DNA of 19,390 nt. Origin: JBCAWW01 sp045106675. GTDB taxonomy: Bacteria; Bacteroidota; Bacteroidia; J057. Under the pieces are notes generated by a model. That model had not been told where the DNA came from. It was given only the letters and a program-made list of their open reading frames with translations, and did no database searches. The stretch spans positions 1 through 19,390 of the forward strand of contig JBGCFA010000201.1 in assembly GCA_045106675.1 (NCBI GenBank), written 5' to 3'. The position numbers were made by a program, and so were the translations under genes. Below are positions 1 through 7,398 of this stretch, in pieces (position 1 is the first letter of the stretch; every line of letters begins with the position of its first letter).

Positions 1-566
1 GACCAAAGCCAACCTTTGCGACTGGGTGATAGTAATCTATGGGCGTTCGGAAAAGGACTGCCGTAGCGATTTGCCATGCTTTGGTAGGCATCAGCGATAG
101 ATTGTCCATTGAGGAGCGCGTCATAAAATAGGATAGAGGCCGTGCGTTCTTCCGAAGGAAAGAACAAGACCGGCGCCGTAGCTGAACTGACTAGCTTCTC
201 ACTATATTCTGGGTGAATTTCACCCGAAAGGATAATCAACTTGAGATTGGGAAAGGAACGCAAGGATTTGCTGAGCTCAACTGCGGATAGTATGCTTTCT
301 CCAGAACGGGTACGAAAGCGCAATTCTTTTTCTTCCTCGCCACCACTTAAGATGTGGACGAGCTCAACGGAGTGCTTGTGTTTCTTTTGGGTAATAACAT
401 CTGTAAAGTATCGACGAGAGCCGTATCGGGCTTCGACGATATTTCCACCCTTATTGTTTTCATAAGGACGGAGGATAGAGACGATCTTTTCAGATTCTGT
501 TACCGCTTCATTAGCATGTTTGCCATCACTAGCTTGATTGGTACAAGCTAGTAGAAATGAAGGCAT
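1..566 (-). CDS. CHAT-like (caspase-fold) domain protein, 3' end missing, probably catalytically dead
   Basis: Reading the minus strand, one frame stays open from an in-frame stop at 603-605 to the window edge, giving 188 residues from an ATG at 564-566. The product begins MPSFLLACTN. It has the layout of CHAT domains found at the N-terminus of many Bacteroidota and cyanobacterial proteins: a strand ending VHILSGG (residues 70-76), then PNLKLIILSGE (106-116), APVLFF (131-136) and a helical LLNGQSIADAYQ (151-162). CHAT proteases normally have a catalytic His in a GH motif and a Cys in a motif like LNGCS. Here these positions read GG and SGE, so I infer a non-catalytic domain. A second ATG at 582-584 is possible, but the downstream one gives the usual family N-terminus. 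The C-terminus lies outside the window, so any attached effector or ATPase domain is unknown. The gene is divergent from the AAA+ gene at 813. Confidence 0.6.
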   Translation of the reverse strand, partial: MPSFLLACTNQASDGKHANEAVTESEKIVSILRPYENNKGGNIVEARYGSRRYFTDVITQKKHKHSVELVHILSGGEEEKELRFRTRSGESILSAVELSKSLRSFPNLKLIILSGEIHPEYSEKLVSSATAPVLFFPSEERTASILFYDALLNGQSIADAYQSMANRYGSPFPNAHRLLSPSRKGWLW

Positions 567-621
567 GTGAGCATTTCCTGCCATATTGGGTTCTACACGA
601 GTTCAGTATAAGGTAAAATTA

Positions 622-648
622 CAAAATATAAACCTTCCTGCTGAGCAA
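622..648 (-). promoter_or_regulatory. Possible Bacteroidota-type promoter for the CHAT-like gene
   Basis: On the minus strand a TTG (complement of 646-648) is followed about 16 bases later by ATATTTTG (complement of 622-629). This resembles the Bacteroidetes -33 TTG / -7 TAnnTTTG pattern, although the first two bases of the -7 element are AT instead of TA. It lies about 55 bases before the ATG at 566. The match is imperfect, and the rest of the 246-base divergent gap (567-812) shows no convincing box for the plus-strand gene. Confidence 0.25.
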
Positions 649-812
649 AGTTGTTTAATCGGTAATTACCTATGCTAGTTCGGTTGTTCTTGGGTGCTTT
701 TCCTCTTTACGCTCGCGGATGCTATAAAACATTTATTATCTTAGAGCAATATCTTCTGTCACATTTTGATGCGGCAAAGGGTTATAAATCTGGATTTTAT
801 TCAATCTAACAT

Positions 813-2768
813 ATGTCGACAGAAACACAAAGTTCACCCAAGACAAAAGTACCCGAATGGGTTTATGAAGTAAAGCGTAAGTATCTCTCTGAGAACGTCT
901 CCCAGTTTATTATCCATGGCAATATCAATGATTATGTCAGGGTAGAGCGAGACGGAAAAATTACCTATTACAAGGTAAGAGAGTTTATCAACCAAGAATT
1001 ATTTAAAGGCAAAGATATAGTCGTACAATACGACCGTGCTGCAGGGGTTCGCTTTCAAGATGACACTCGCTTTGGGGGCGAAAGTCAGATGCGTAAAGAG
1101 GTAATCTCAACTCTCGATATGCTGACGGAATTGTCAGGAGGCGCAGAGTTTCAATTACTGCCTGAGCCTCGCAAAGCATTTTATGCGCTGGATAAGTATT
1201 TTGATGTTACCCTCAATCAAAATCTCTTAAAGTATCTCATCAAGCATCTGCAAAAGAAGCTTAGTTCACGTGAAGAACCTCAACCAGAAGCTGGAGAAGA
1301 TGTGATCGATCGCTTTATGCGTATGACTTTGCCTGATTTTGGTGAAGAAAAAAGTGTCCCTAACAAGAAAAAAGTAGAGGCACGCATTGCTAAACTCGAA
1401 GCACAGCTTGAAGATGGAAAATCCATCGCACTAATGATCGATCATATCGAGACTTTGATCCCGATGACCGACAAAGGCGGCTTGCGTCCAGAGGAGCAGC
1501 AAGTACTGATCTTCTTGCAAAAGTGGGCGAGAGAGGAAACCTTCCTCAATGCTGATATGATGGTCGTAGTAATGACCGAAAACATCAGCGACCTAGATGA
1601 TCAGTACGTTCGCAATCCCTATACTCATGATATCAGTCTTCCTTATCCCGATGAGGAAAATCGTTTTCAGTTTATCGAGTATTTCTTCTCTCAAAATCCG
1701 GATACAGCCAAGTATTTTGAGATGACGCCTGAGATTCTGGCCAAAAATACGGCTGGTCTAGGTTTGGTCCACCTCAAAACGATCATGTCTGAGGCTGCGA
1801 AAAACGAAACAGCTTTCACCAATGATGAGCTGACGGCCAAGAAAAAAGAAATGATCGAAAGCGAGGCTGGAGGACTCCTAGAGTTTGTCGAAACTAGCTT
1901 TAGTCTCAAAGATGTTGCTGGACACGCCCAAGCCAAAAAGCACTTGATGGATGCATCAAGAGCCCTGAAGTCCGGTCGCTCTGATGTAATGCCAATGGGT
2001 TATCTCGTCTCTGGTCCTGTCGGAACGGGTAAAACCTTTATGATTCGCTGTTTCGCGAACGATATTGGTGTGCCGATGGTATTGCTCAAAAACTTCCGTG
2101 GGATGTATGTTGGGCAATCCGAAGGTAACCTGCAAAAGGTGCTCAAAATCCTCAAAGCCATGGCCCCAGTTGCGGTTATGATTGATGAGGCGGATGCCTA
2201 CTTGGGCAATCGTTCCTCCGGAGGAGGTAGTGGCGTTAACAGCCGTATCTTCTCGATGATCGCTTCTTTTATGAGTGATACTGATAATCGTGGCCGGATT
2301 GTATGGTTCTTAGTTACTGCACGTCCCGATTTGATGCCAGTTGACTTTAAACGTCAGGGTAGAGCAGAAGAGCATATTGGTCTTTTTTATCCTGAAACGA
2401 TAGCAGAGAAAAAAGAACTCCTCCAAGTAATGACCCGGAAGACGGGGCTCAAATACCTCGACTTGGACGAATTTGATGAAGAGTTTTTTGAAGATATGTC
2501 TGTTCGCTCTGGAGCGGATATGGAATCTGCCTTAACCCGCGCGAAGTTCAAAGCTGCCAGTTTGGGACTAGACAAAGTCAATTTCGATATCATCGCACAG
2601 GTATTCAATGATTTCCTTCCGCCTACTTACCCCGAAGAAATCGAGTTGATGACCTACTCCGCCGTATTGGAGAGTACTTCGAAAGAACTCTTGCCGCCTC
2701 GCTATCGAGATATGTCTCGAGAAGATGTACTCGAACGAGTCGAAGATTTGAAATCGAGAATTAGATAA
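813..2768 (+). CDS. Two-module AAA+ ATPase with degenerate first module
   Basis: This is a 651-residue cytosolic protein of the classical AAA clade. The second module (about residues 360-600) is complete: Walker A GPVGTGKT (401-408), a pore-loop-like MYVG (431-434), Walker B VMIDEAD (455-461), sensor-1 region FLVTARPD (499-506), an arginine-finger-like segment KRQGR (513-517), and a lid with SGADMESAL (566-574) that resembles FtsH-type lids. The first module (about 20-330) has a fold-like order but no P-loop. It starts with FIIHGNINDYV (32-42), keeps a Walker-B-like ALMIDHIE (206-213), and has a VVVMTENISD strand (251-260). A charged linker (about 150-200) separates parts of it. I infer an ATP-driven unfoldase or remodelling role, but the substrate is unknown and no protease or zinc-metalloprotease domain is fused. 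It is divergent from the CHAT-like gene, which may be its partner. The ATG at 813 fits the length, and I saw no strong ribosome binding site. Confidence 0.8.
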   Translation: MSTETQSSPKTKVPEWVYEVKRKYLSENVSQFIIHGNINDYVRVERDGKITYYKVREFINQELFKGKDIVVQYDRAAGVRFQDDTRFGGESQMRKEVISTLDMLTELSGGAEFQLLPEPRKAFYALDKYFDVTLNQNLLKYLIKHLQKKLSSREEPQPEAGEDVIDRFMRMTLPDFGEEKSVPNKKKVEARIAKLEAQLEDGKSIALMIDHIETLIPMTDKGGLRPEEQQVLIFLQKWAREETFLNADMMVVVMTENISDLDDQYVRNPYTHDISLPYPDEENRFQFIEYFFSQNPDTAKYFEMTPEILAKNTAGLGLVHLKTIMSEAAKNETAFTNDELTAKKKEMIESEAGGLLEFVETSFSLKDVAGHAQAKKHLMDASRALKSGRSDVMPMGYLVSGPVGTGKTFMIRCFANDIGVPMVLLKNFRGMYVGQSEGNLQKVLKILKAMAPVAVMIDEADAYLGNRSSGGGSGVNSRIFSMIASFMSDTDNRGRIVWFLVTARPDLMPVDFKRQGRAEEHIGLFYPETIAEKKELLQVMTRKTGLKYLDLDEFDEEFFEDMSVRSGADMESALTRAKFKAASLGLDKVNFDIIAQVFNDFLPPTYPEEIELMTYSAVLESTSKELLPPRYRDMSREDVLERVEDLKSRIR

Positions 2769-2779
2769 TAATATTTTTT

Positions 2780-2807
2780 GGGCGGCGTGGTGCAAACTAC
2801 GCCGCCC
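2780..2807. repeat. REP-like palindrome, copy 1
   Basis: This is a near-perfect hairpin: nine bases GGGCGGCGT pair with ACGCCGCCC, the stem continues for three pairs (one G-T), and the loop is GCAA. It begins 12 bases after the AAA+ stop codon. The T-run precedes the stem rather than following it, so it does not look like a standard plus-strand intrinsic terminator. It shares the GCGGCGT...GCAA...ACGCCGC core with the three copies around the RAYT gene. Confidence 0.8.
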
Positions 2808-2855
2808 AATTTCATTAATAGGTGTATTTCAAAGGCCGATCCAGATTATTCCAAG

Positions 2856-2876
2856 GCGGCGTATGCAATACGCTGC
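2856..2876 (+). repeat. REP-like palindrome, copy 2 (direct orientation)
   Basis: The arms GCGGCGTAT and ATACGCTGC enclose a three-base GCA loop with one imperfect pair. The 31 bases at 2850-2880 match 3484-3514 (copy 4) with three differences. It lies 15 bases before the RAYT start codon and is followed by TACC and five T residues, so it could also attenuate transcription entering the RAYT gene. Confidence 0.8.
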
Positions 2877-2891
2877 TACCTTTTTACAGAC

Positions 2892-3431
2892 ATGACTCCT
2901 AACCGAAAAAGCAAACAATCTTTTCGTTTAAGATCATATGACTACCATGCCGAAGGCGCCTACTTCATTACTATTTGTACTCAAAAACATCAACCGTTTC
3001 TTGGGCAAATTCGAAATGGGAAAATGCATTTAAATGAAGCCGGAGAAATCCTTACCAAAGAATGGCTTCTCACTTCGGAAATCAGGGAAAGTTTAACTAT
3101 TCAGATTGACGAATTTTGTGTGATGCCTAATCATTTCCACGCGCTAATTGTTATTGACTCTCCAATATTGCCTGATAAAAACGGTCGATTTCCTTCCACC
3201 TATGCCGATCCTACGCTATTTCAATCACCTTCCCAAAGTCTAGGCGCTATAGTTAGAGGGTTCAAAGCTAGTTGTACTCGACAAATTCGAGCAGCTGGGA
3301 TACATAATTTTAAGTGGCAAAAAAATTACTATGATCACATTGTGCGTGATCATGAATCCTTTGAACGCATAAGAGCCTATATCCAAAACAACCCAGCCAA
3401 CTGGGATAAAGATGAATTATTCATCATGTAG
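2892..3431 (+). CDS. REP-associated tyrosine transposase (RAYT, Y1_Tnp / HUH family)
   Basis: This 179-residue single-strand DNA nuclease belongs to the family that binds and processes REP palindromes. The N-terminal RLRSYDYHAEGAYFITICTQ (12-31) is typical of RAYTs. The HUH motif is VMPNHFHAL (77-85) with metal-binding His81 and His83, and the nucleophile is one of the tyrosines in WQKNYYDHIVRD (142-153). The tail IRAYIQNNPANW (160-171) is also typical. The ATG at 2892 was chosen because family proteins start just before the SYDYH region. An in-frame ATG at 2778 would add 38 residues encoded mainly by REP sequence. The gene sits between REP copies 2 and 3, which are inverted relative to each other, and its stop codon overlaps copy 3. 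The HUH and tyrosine residues look intact, so the enzyme may be active. In known systems such proteins are domesticated and move REPs, and no full transposon ends are evident. Confidence 0.9.
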   Translation: MTPNRKSKQSFRLRSYDYHAEGAYFITICTQKHQPFLGQIRNGKMHLNEAGEILTKEWLLTSEIRESLTIQIDEFCVMPNHFHALIVIDSPILPDKNGRFPSTYADPTLFQSPSQSLGAIVRGFKASCTRQIRAAGIHNFKWQKNYYDHIVRDHESFERIRAYIQNNPANWDKDELFIM

Positions 3432-3451
3432 CGGCGTATTGCATACGCCGC
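3431..3451 (-). repeat. REP-like palindrome, copy 3 (inverted), overlapping the RAYT stop
   Basis: A nine-base stem GCGGCGTAT pairs with ATACGCCGC around a TGC loop. The first base is the last base of the RAYT TAG stop codon. Its reverse complement matches copy 2 with one mismatch over 21 bases and shares the following CTA, so it is inverted relative to copies 2 and 4. An A-rich stretch follows. Confidence 0.8.
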
Positions 3452-3489
3452 ATGAAAAAAAATAGTATGTAAGCATTAAATTGTCCAAG

Positions 3490-3510
3490 GCGGCATACGC
3501 AATACGCCGC
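3490..3510 (+). repeat. REP-like palindrome, copy 4 (direct orientation)
   Basis: The arms GCGGC and GCCGC, plus two inner pairs, surround a GCAA-containing loop. The flanks TCCAAG and TACC are the same as those of copy 2. It lies 19 bases before the ABM-fold gene start at 3530. The hairpin is less perfect than copies 2 and 3. Confidence 0.75.
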
Positions 3511-3529
3511 TACCACATAAGTCATCCCC

Positions 3530-3874
3530 ATGATCGCATCCACACCTCAACCACCATACTACGCAGTCATCTTTACCTCCGCTCGGACCGAAGGCGATGA
3601 TGGCTATGGCGCAATGGCTGACCAAATGGTCGCACTCGCCCAACAACAACCCGGTTTTCTCGGTATAGAAAGCGCCCGCGAAGGAATCGAAATCGGAATC
3701 ACTGTCTCCTATTGGGAGAGCGAAGCTGCCATCCGCAACTGGAAGCAGCAAAGCCAACATCTCTTCGCCCAACGCAAAGGCAGGGCAGATTGGTACGAAA
3801 GCTATTTTACTCGAGTATGCAAAGTAGAGCGTGCCTATAGATTCAATCGTTCCCAGCGAGAGGAGAATTCTTAG
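3530..3874 (+). CDS. Antibiotic biosynthesis monooxygenase (ABM)-fold protein
   Basis: This is a 114-residue single-domain protein of the dimeric alpha/beta-barrel ABM superfamily. It shows the usual order: a first strand YYAVIFTSARTEGDDGYGAM (10-29), a helix ending MVALAQQQPGFLGIESAR (33-50), a strand with ITVSYWESEAAIRNWKQ (57-73), and a terminal region YESYFTRVCKVERAYRF (88-104). The GFLGIES and SYWES.AAIRNW patterns are characteristic of the family, whose members act as small oxygenases, as haem- or quinone-related enzymes, or have no known reaction. No cofactor is evident here. It ends 31 bases before lutA and may share its transcript, but a role in lactate metabolism is not implied by the family. 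The ATG at 3530 gives the normal family length. Confidence 0.8.
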   Translation: MIASTPQPPYYAVIFTSARTEGDDGYGAMADQMVALAQQQPGFLGIESAREGIEIGITVSYWESEAAIRNWKQQSQHLFAQRKGRADWYESYFTRVCKVERAYRFNRSQREENS

Positions 3875-3905
3875 AATCTCGGGCGGAAATTCGTAGCTTT
3901 CCTCA

Positions 3906-4643
3906 ATGAAGGTAGCCCTTTTTATTCCCTGTTATATTGATCAATTTTATCCTCAGGTAGCCGTGGCGAGTTTAGAACTGCTGAGGCATCTCGGGGTGGA
4001 GGTGCATTATCCCAAAGATCAGACTTGCTGCGGCCAGCCGATGGCCAATTCGGGCTTTGAAAAGCAGGCCATTGCAACCGCCAATCATATGGTGGATCAG
4101 TTTGCGGACTATGATTATGTGGTCGGACCGAGCGGTAGTTGTATCTATCATATTCGCAAGCATTACGACATTTTGGAGCAGCGTGAGGAGGTGATCGCTG
4201 TTCGCGAACGCAGCTATGAGTTGTGCCAATTTTTGACCGATGTATTGAAGGTAGAGGATGTGGGAGCCCGCTTCGCGGAACGCGTCGGTCTGCATCAAAG
4301 TTGTCATGGATTGCGGGGCTTGCGTCAGGGCCGATCCTCGGAACGCATGATTGCAGACTTCTCTCTTCAAAAGCGTTTACTCGAAAAAGTAAATGGACTC
4401 GAATTGGTCGATCTCCAACGGGAAGATGAATGCTGCGGTTTTGGCGGCACCTTTGCGGTCTCTGAAGCAGCCGTTTCTGTACGCATGGGACAAGACCGGC
4501 TGAGTGATCATGGGCAAGCGAGTGCTGAGGTGATCACTGGTGGGGATATGTCTTGCTTGATGCATCTTGAAGGGATCGCAAAACGCGAAAAGCGTCCTTT
4601 CCGTTTCCTTCACATCGCTGAAATCCTCAATAGTCGCGTCTAG
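3906..4643 (+). CDS. lutA: L-lactate utilization protein LutA (LldE), Fe-S/CCG-domain subunit
   Basis: This 245-residue protein has two cysteine-rich CCG domains, as in LutA/LldE and related heterodisulfide-reductase-like subunits. Domain one carries CCGQP (41-45) and Cys79 in PSGSC. Domain two carries QSCHGLRGL (131-139), ECCGFGG (175-181) and Cys217 in DMSC. These cysteines bind the iron-sulfur cluster. With LutB and LutC it forms the cytosolic complex that oxidises L-lactate to pyruvate and passes electrons onward. The three genes follow in the standard A-B-C order, with 50 bases between lutA and lutB. The ATG at 3906 begins MKVALFIPCY, a normal LutA N-terminus. Length and motifs are typical, and no damage is seen. 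Confidence 0.92.
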   Translation: MKVALFIPCYIDQFYPQVAVASLELLRHLGVEVHYPKDQTCCGQPMANSGFEKQAIATANHMVDQFADYDYVVGPSGSCIYHIRKHYDILEQREEVIAVRERSYELCQFLTDVLKVEDVGARFAERVGLHQSCHGLRGLRQGRSSERMIADFSLQKRLLEKVNGLELVDLQREDECCGFGGTFAVSEAAVSVRMGQDRLSDHGQASAEVITGGDMSCLMHLEGIAKREKRPFRFLHIAEILNSRV

Positions 4644-4693
4644 TCCTTCTATATTCTATTGTTCGTCATTCGCTATTCTGAATTCCAATCCTT

Positions 4694-6052
4694 ATGAGTC
4701 ACGCCAAAGCCGCAACCGAATTTAACGAGAACCAAGCCCGTACAGGCTGGCACGATCAGGCTCTTTGGTTTGTCCGTGAGAAGCGCGATCGCCAGGCCAA
4801 TACTGTCCCCGAGTGGGAAGACTTGCGCGAGCTCGGCTCTCAGATCAAAGGTAATATGCTCTCTAGGATGGATGAGTATTTGATCCAGTTTGAAGCCAAG
4901 GCCCAAGCTAATGGTGTGCATGTACACTGGGCCAAAGATGCCGCCGAACATAACCGAATCGTCTACGATATCCTCCAAAAACATAAAGCCAAACGGATTG
5001 TAAAAAGTAAGTCCATGTTGACCGAAGAATGCCATCTTAATCCTTTTTTAGAGCGGATGGGCATCGAAGTCGTAGATACCGACCTTGGCGAACGCATCGT
5101 GCAGCTCAAAGATGAGCCACCGAGTCATATCGTCATGCCAGCGATCCACTTAAAAAAGGAGGAGATCGGAGAACTCTTTCATGAAAAACTCGGTACCGAA
5201 GCCGGTGCCAGTGATCCGAAATATCTGACGGAAGCGGCACGCCAACATTTGCGGGCTCAATTTTTGGAAGCAGATGCGGCTCTAACTGGAGTAAACTTTG
5301 CCATAGCAGAGACCGGAGGAGTAGTAGTCTGCACCAACGAAGGTAATGCCGATATGGGCGTACACCTACCCAAACTACAGATCCATAGCATGGGTATGGA
5401 AAAACTCATTCCTCGCTTAGCTGATTTGGGCGTATTTCTACGTTTGTTGGCGCGCAGCGGTACGGGCCAGCCGATAACGACTTTTACTTCGCACTTTCAT
5501 CGTCCGCGTCCCAATAGTGAAATGCATATCGTGATCGTAGACAATGGACGAAGCGATCAATTAGGTCGTCCGGACTTTCGACGCTCTTTGCACTGCATCC
5601 GTTGTGGCGCCTGTATGAATACTTGTCCAGTCTATCGCCGTAGCGGAGGACATAGTTATGGTACCACGGTGCCAGGTCCTATCGGTTCTATCTTGACACC
5701 CGGCATTGATCTGAAAAAGCATGCCTCTTTGCCGTTCGCCTCGACCTTGTGCGGATCATGTACCGACGTTTGCCCCGTCAAGATTGATATTCACACTCAA
5801 CTCTACAAATGGAGGCAACTGATAGCCGAGGAAGGCCACTTGCCGCCTTCTAAGCGCTGGAGTATGCAGATGGCTGCTTGGGTGTTTGCCCGACCGAAAC
5901 TATATCGTTGGCTAGGTAAAAGAGCCCGTTGGTCGCTACGTCTTTTTCCTTCTAGTCTTGTCTATGGCCCTTGGAATACTTGGGGGGAAAAACGGGACCT
6001 CCCCGATGCTCCCAAACAAAGTTTCCGTGACTGGATGGAAAAGAATAATTGA
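4694..6052 (+). CDS. lutB: L-lactate utilization protein LutB (LldF), Fe-S electron-transfer subunit
   Basis: This 452-residue protein has the LutB layout. The N-terminal LUD domain (about 60-300) includes the AETGGVVVCTNEGN signature (205-218). A dicluster ferredoxin region follows, with CIRCGACMNTCP (Cys301, 304, 307, 311) and CGSCTDVCP (Cys353, 356, 360). The C-terminal tail (about 380-452) contains the usual helix and a WNTWGEKRDLPDAP segment. It is the electron-transfer subunit of the LutABC lactate oxidation complex. The ATG at 4694 is preceded by no obvious Shine-Dalgarno sequence, as in the neighbours. It is followed 46 bases later by lutC. All cluster ligands are present. Confidence 0.93.
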   Translation: MSHAKAATEFNENQARTGWHDQALWFVREKRDRQANTVPEWEDLRELGSQIKGNMLSRMDEYLIQFEAKAQANGVHVHWAKDAAEHNRIVYDILQKHKAKRIVKSKSMLTEECHLNPFLERMGIEVVDTDLGERIVQLKDEPPSHIVMPAIHLKKEEIGELFHEKLGTEAGASDPKYLTEAARQHLRAQFLEADAALTGVNFAIAETGGVVVCTNEGNADMGVHLPKLQIHSMGMEKLIPRLADLGVFLRLLARSGTGQPITTFTSHFHRPRPNSEMHIVIVDNGRSDQLGRPDFRRSLHCIRCGACMNTCPVYRRSGGHSYGTTVPGPIGSILTPGIDLKKHASLPFASTLCGSCTDVCPVKIDIHTQLYKWRQLIAEEGHLPPSKRWSMQMAAWVFARPKLYRWLGKRARWSLRLFPSSLVYGPWNTWGEKRDLPDAPKQSFRDWMEKNN

Positions 6053-6098
6053 ATGAGTTTCTGAATCAATTATTTCCCAACTCTCTAACTCAATCAAA

Positions 6099-6680
6099 AT
6101 GTCCTCCCGCAACGATATTCTCAAAGCAATCAAAGCCAATAAACCTGAGCTTAGCCCTTTGCCGGACTTGCCAAGCTTTGCGCATCCTGTCGAAGACTTG
6201 GTGCAAGCGTTCCGCGAGGCGGCAGAAGGAGTAGGCGCTCAAGTCTTAGAAATGAGTAAATGGAGCGACTTAGCAAATGCTGTAACCGAGCGTTATCCGC
6301 AGGCTAAGAAAATCGCTCATCAGATCGAAGATTTAGACTTGCCTAGTCTGGATTGGTCTGCCTTGACGGATGCCTATGCACTCGCTGATGTGGATGTTGC
6401 CATCATTCCTGGTTCATTTGGGGTCGGGGAGAATGCTGCTATCTGGATACCCGAAACTGTCTTGCCGCAGCGAGTACTGCCATTCATTACGCAGCATTTG
6501 GTGATCACCCTAGCTAAAGCCGATATCATGTGGAATATGCACGAAGCCTATCAACGACTTGGGACTGATGTCTCAGGCTTTGGAGTGTTTATTTCTGGCC
6601 CTTCTAAAACTGCCGATATTGAGCAGTCTTTGGTGCATGGAGCGCATGGAGCTAGGACTTTGTTGATTGCCTTGTATTAG
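6099..6680 (+). CDS. lutC: L-lactate utilization protein LutC (LldG), LUD domain
   Basis: This 193-residue single LUD-domain protein is the third member of the lut operon. Visible family features are MSSRNDILKAIKANKP at the N-terminus, the ADVDVAIIPGSFGVGENAAI region (96-114) that in many LutC proteins reads AETGT, the GPSKTADIE motif (167-175), and GAHGA near the end (181-185). The first motif departs from the common A-E-T-G form, which may mark a Bacteroidota subfamily. LutC is required for lactate oxidation in Bacillus subtilis, where the operon is induced by lactate through LutR. No such regulator is in this window, nor is a permease. Confidence 0.88.
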   Translation: MSSRNDILKAIKANKPELSPLPDLPSFAHPVEDLVQAFREAAEGVGAQVLEMSKWSDLANAVTERYPQAKKIAHQIEDLDLPSLDWSALTDAYALADVDVAIIPGSFGVGENAAIWIPETVLPQRVLPFITQHLVITLAKADIMWNMHEAYQRLGTDVSGFGVFISGPSKTADIEQSLVHGAHGARTLLIALY

Positions 6681-6721
6681 TCTTATTGGAGGCAAGGAAC
6701 TTGATCGCTTAATATTTGTGG

Positions 6722-6762
6722 TGTCATCCTTCGACAGGCTAAGGAGGACAGTCTGAGACTGT
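6722..6762. repeat. Degraded REP-like sequence and 15-base palindrome after lutC
   Basis: The segment starts GTCATCCTTCGACAGGCT, a form of the TCATCCTTCGACA... interspersed repeats common in bacterial genomes, with TCCTT (6727-6731) pairing with AAGGA (6741-6745). Immediately after, ACAGTC TGA GACTGT (6748-6762) is a perfect inverted repeat with a 3-base loop. No T-run follows on the plus strand. It may act as a transcript-end hairpin for the lut operon, but that is inference. The rest of the 6681-6864 gap shows only a small hairpin before the next gene. Confidence 0.55.
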
Positions 6763-6838
6763 AAGAAAGCGGAGCTACCACATTGAAACTAGAGAAGGGA
6801 AAAAAAATACCAATCAATCCCGTTTTCTATTCTCCTAT

Positions 6839-6857
6839 GAAGATTTTGCGCATCTTC
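6839..6857 (+). promoter_or_regulatory. Small hairpin in the leader of the 6865 gene
   Basis: GAAGAT (6839-6844) and ATCTTC (6852-6857) form a six-pair stem around a 7-base loop, ending 7 bases before the ATG at 6865, where a ribosome binding site would sit. An overlapping out-of-frame ATG at 6837 opens a 17-codon reading frame. A role in translation control is possible but unproven. Confidence 0.2.
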
Positions 6858-6864
6858 GCTCCTG

Positions 6865-7398
6865 ATGATCCAACTAGAACGACTAATTGAAGGTTTGCCA
6901 GCCATAAGTCCTGCTTTTGGGGCCTTTTTGGTGGAGGCTTGCCAAGTCTGCTTGGAGCAAGGTGGACATCAAACTGGCGCTGAATTAGGCGTAATGGGAG
7001 ATCGTTATGAGCAGTTGACTTTGCAATGGGAAGGAGAACTGACGGAGCAAATCCGCAATAGTTGGCGAGATATGGGCGAGGCTACCGAATATGGGGCTAC
7101 TGCAATGGCGATTTTGCTGGTTTTGGCCTTAACTGATCTCACTGTGACGGGGCGTTCCGTGAAAGGGACAGGCTTTGACTACTGGCTCGGACCCGCAGAA
7201 AGTACCTCAGAAAGCGAACTCTTCGAGGAAAGTGTACGTTTAGAAATATCCGGTATTCTGTCTGGAGACCTAAAACTGATCGAACGCCGGGTCAAAGCTA
7301 AGCTCAAACAAACACAAAGAAGTGATCATTTGGGCCTACCTGCTTTGGTGATCGTAACGGAATTTCGTAAGTTATTGTCATACTTCGCCGCAAAATGA
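6865..7398 (+). CDS. Conserved protein of unknown function with GTGFDYWLG motif
   Basis: I do not recognise a named family for this 177-residue soluble protein. It is mainly helical. A striking central segment runs from EATEYGATAMAI (72-83) to the motif GTGFDYWLG (101-109), followed by a LEISGI segment (126-131) and a C-terminal region with LGLPALVIVTEF (156-167). From memory, similar proteins with the same motif and a TPR-like partner occur in Cyanobacteria and other phyla, but I cannot verify that here. No signal peptide, membrane segment or metal motif is visible. Its stop overlaps the next start by four bases (ATGA, 7395-7398), so the two products are probably made together. No function is assigned. 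Confidence 0.75.
   Translation: MIQLERLIEGLPAISPAFGAFLVEACQVCLEQGGHQTGAELGVMGDRYEQLTLQWEGELTEQIRNSWRDMGEATEYGATAMAILLVLALTDLTVTGRSVKGTGFDYWLGPAESTSESELFEESVRLEISGILSGDLKLIERRVKAKLKQTQRSDHLGLPALVIVTEFRKLLSYFAAK

Noticed and set aside
241..551. Two plus-strand reading frames of 74 and 65 residues
   Set aside because: They lie opposite the CHAT-like minus-strand gene, have no family-like composition, and the opposite frame has clear domain features.
2780..2807. Rho-independent terminator for the AAA+ gene
   Set aside because: The stem is strong, but the T-run is before rather than after it on the plus strand. The sequence belongs to the REP family copies nearby.
2778..2891. Longer RAYT start at the ATG at 2778
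   Set aside because: The added 38 residues are encoded by REP palindromes and do not resemble RAYT N-termini. The ATG at 2892 fits the family.
2780..3514. CRISPR array
   Set aside because: The repeats are palindromes with irregular spacing around a RAYT gene, there are too few of them, and no cas gene is present.
3972..4370. 132-residue minus-strand frame inside lutA
   Set aside because: It is a shadow of lutA, which has complete cysteine motifs on the plus strand.
6837..6890. 17-codon leader peptide gene before 6865
   Set aside because: It overlaps the next gene out of frame, has no recognisable regulatory codon run, and shows no ribosome binding site.
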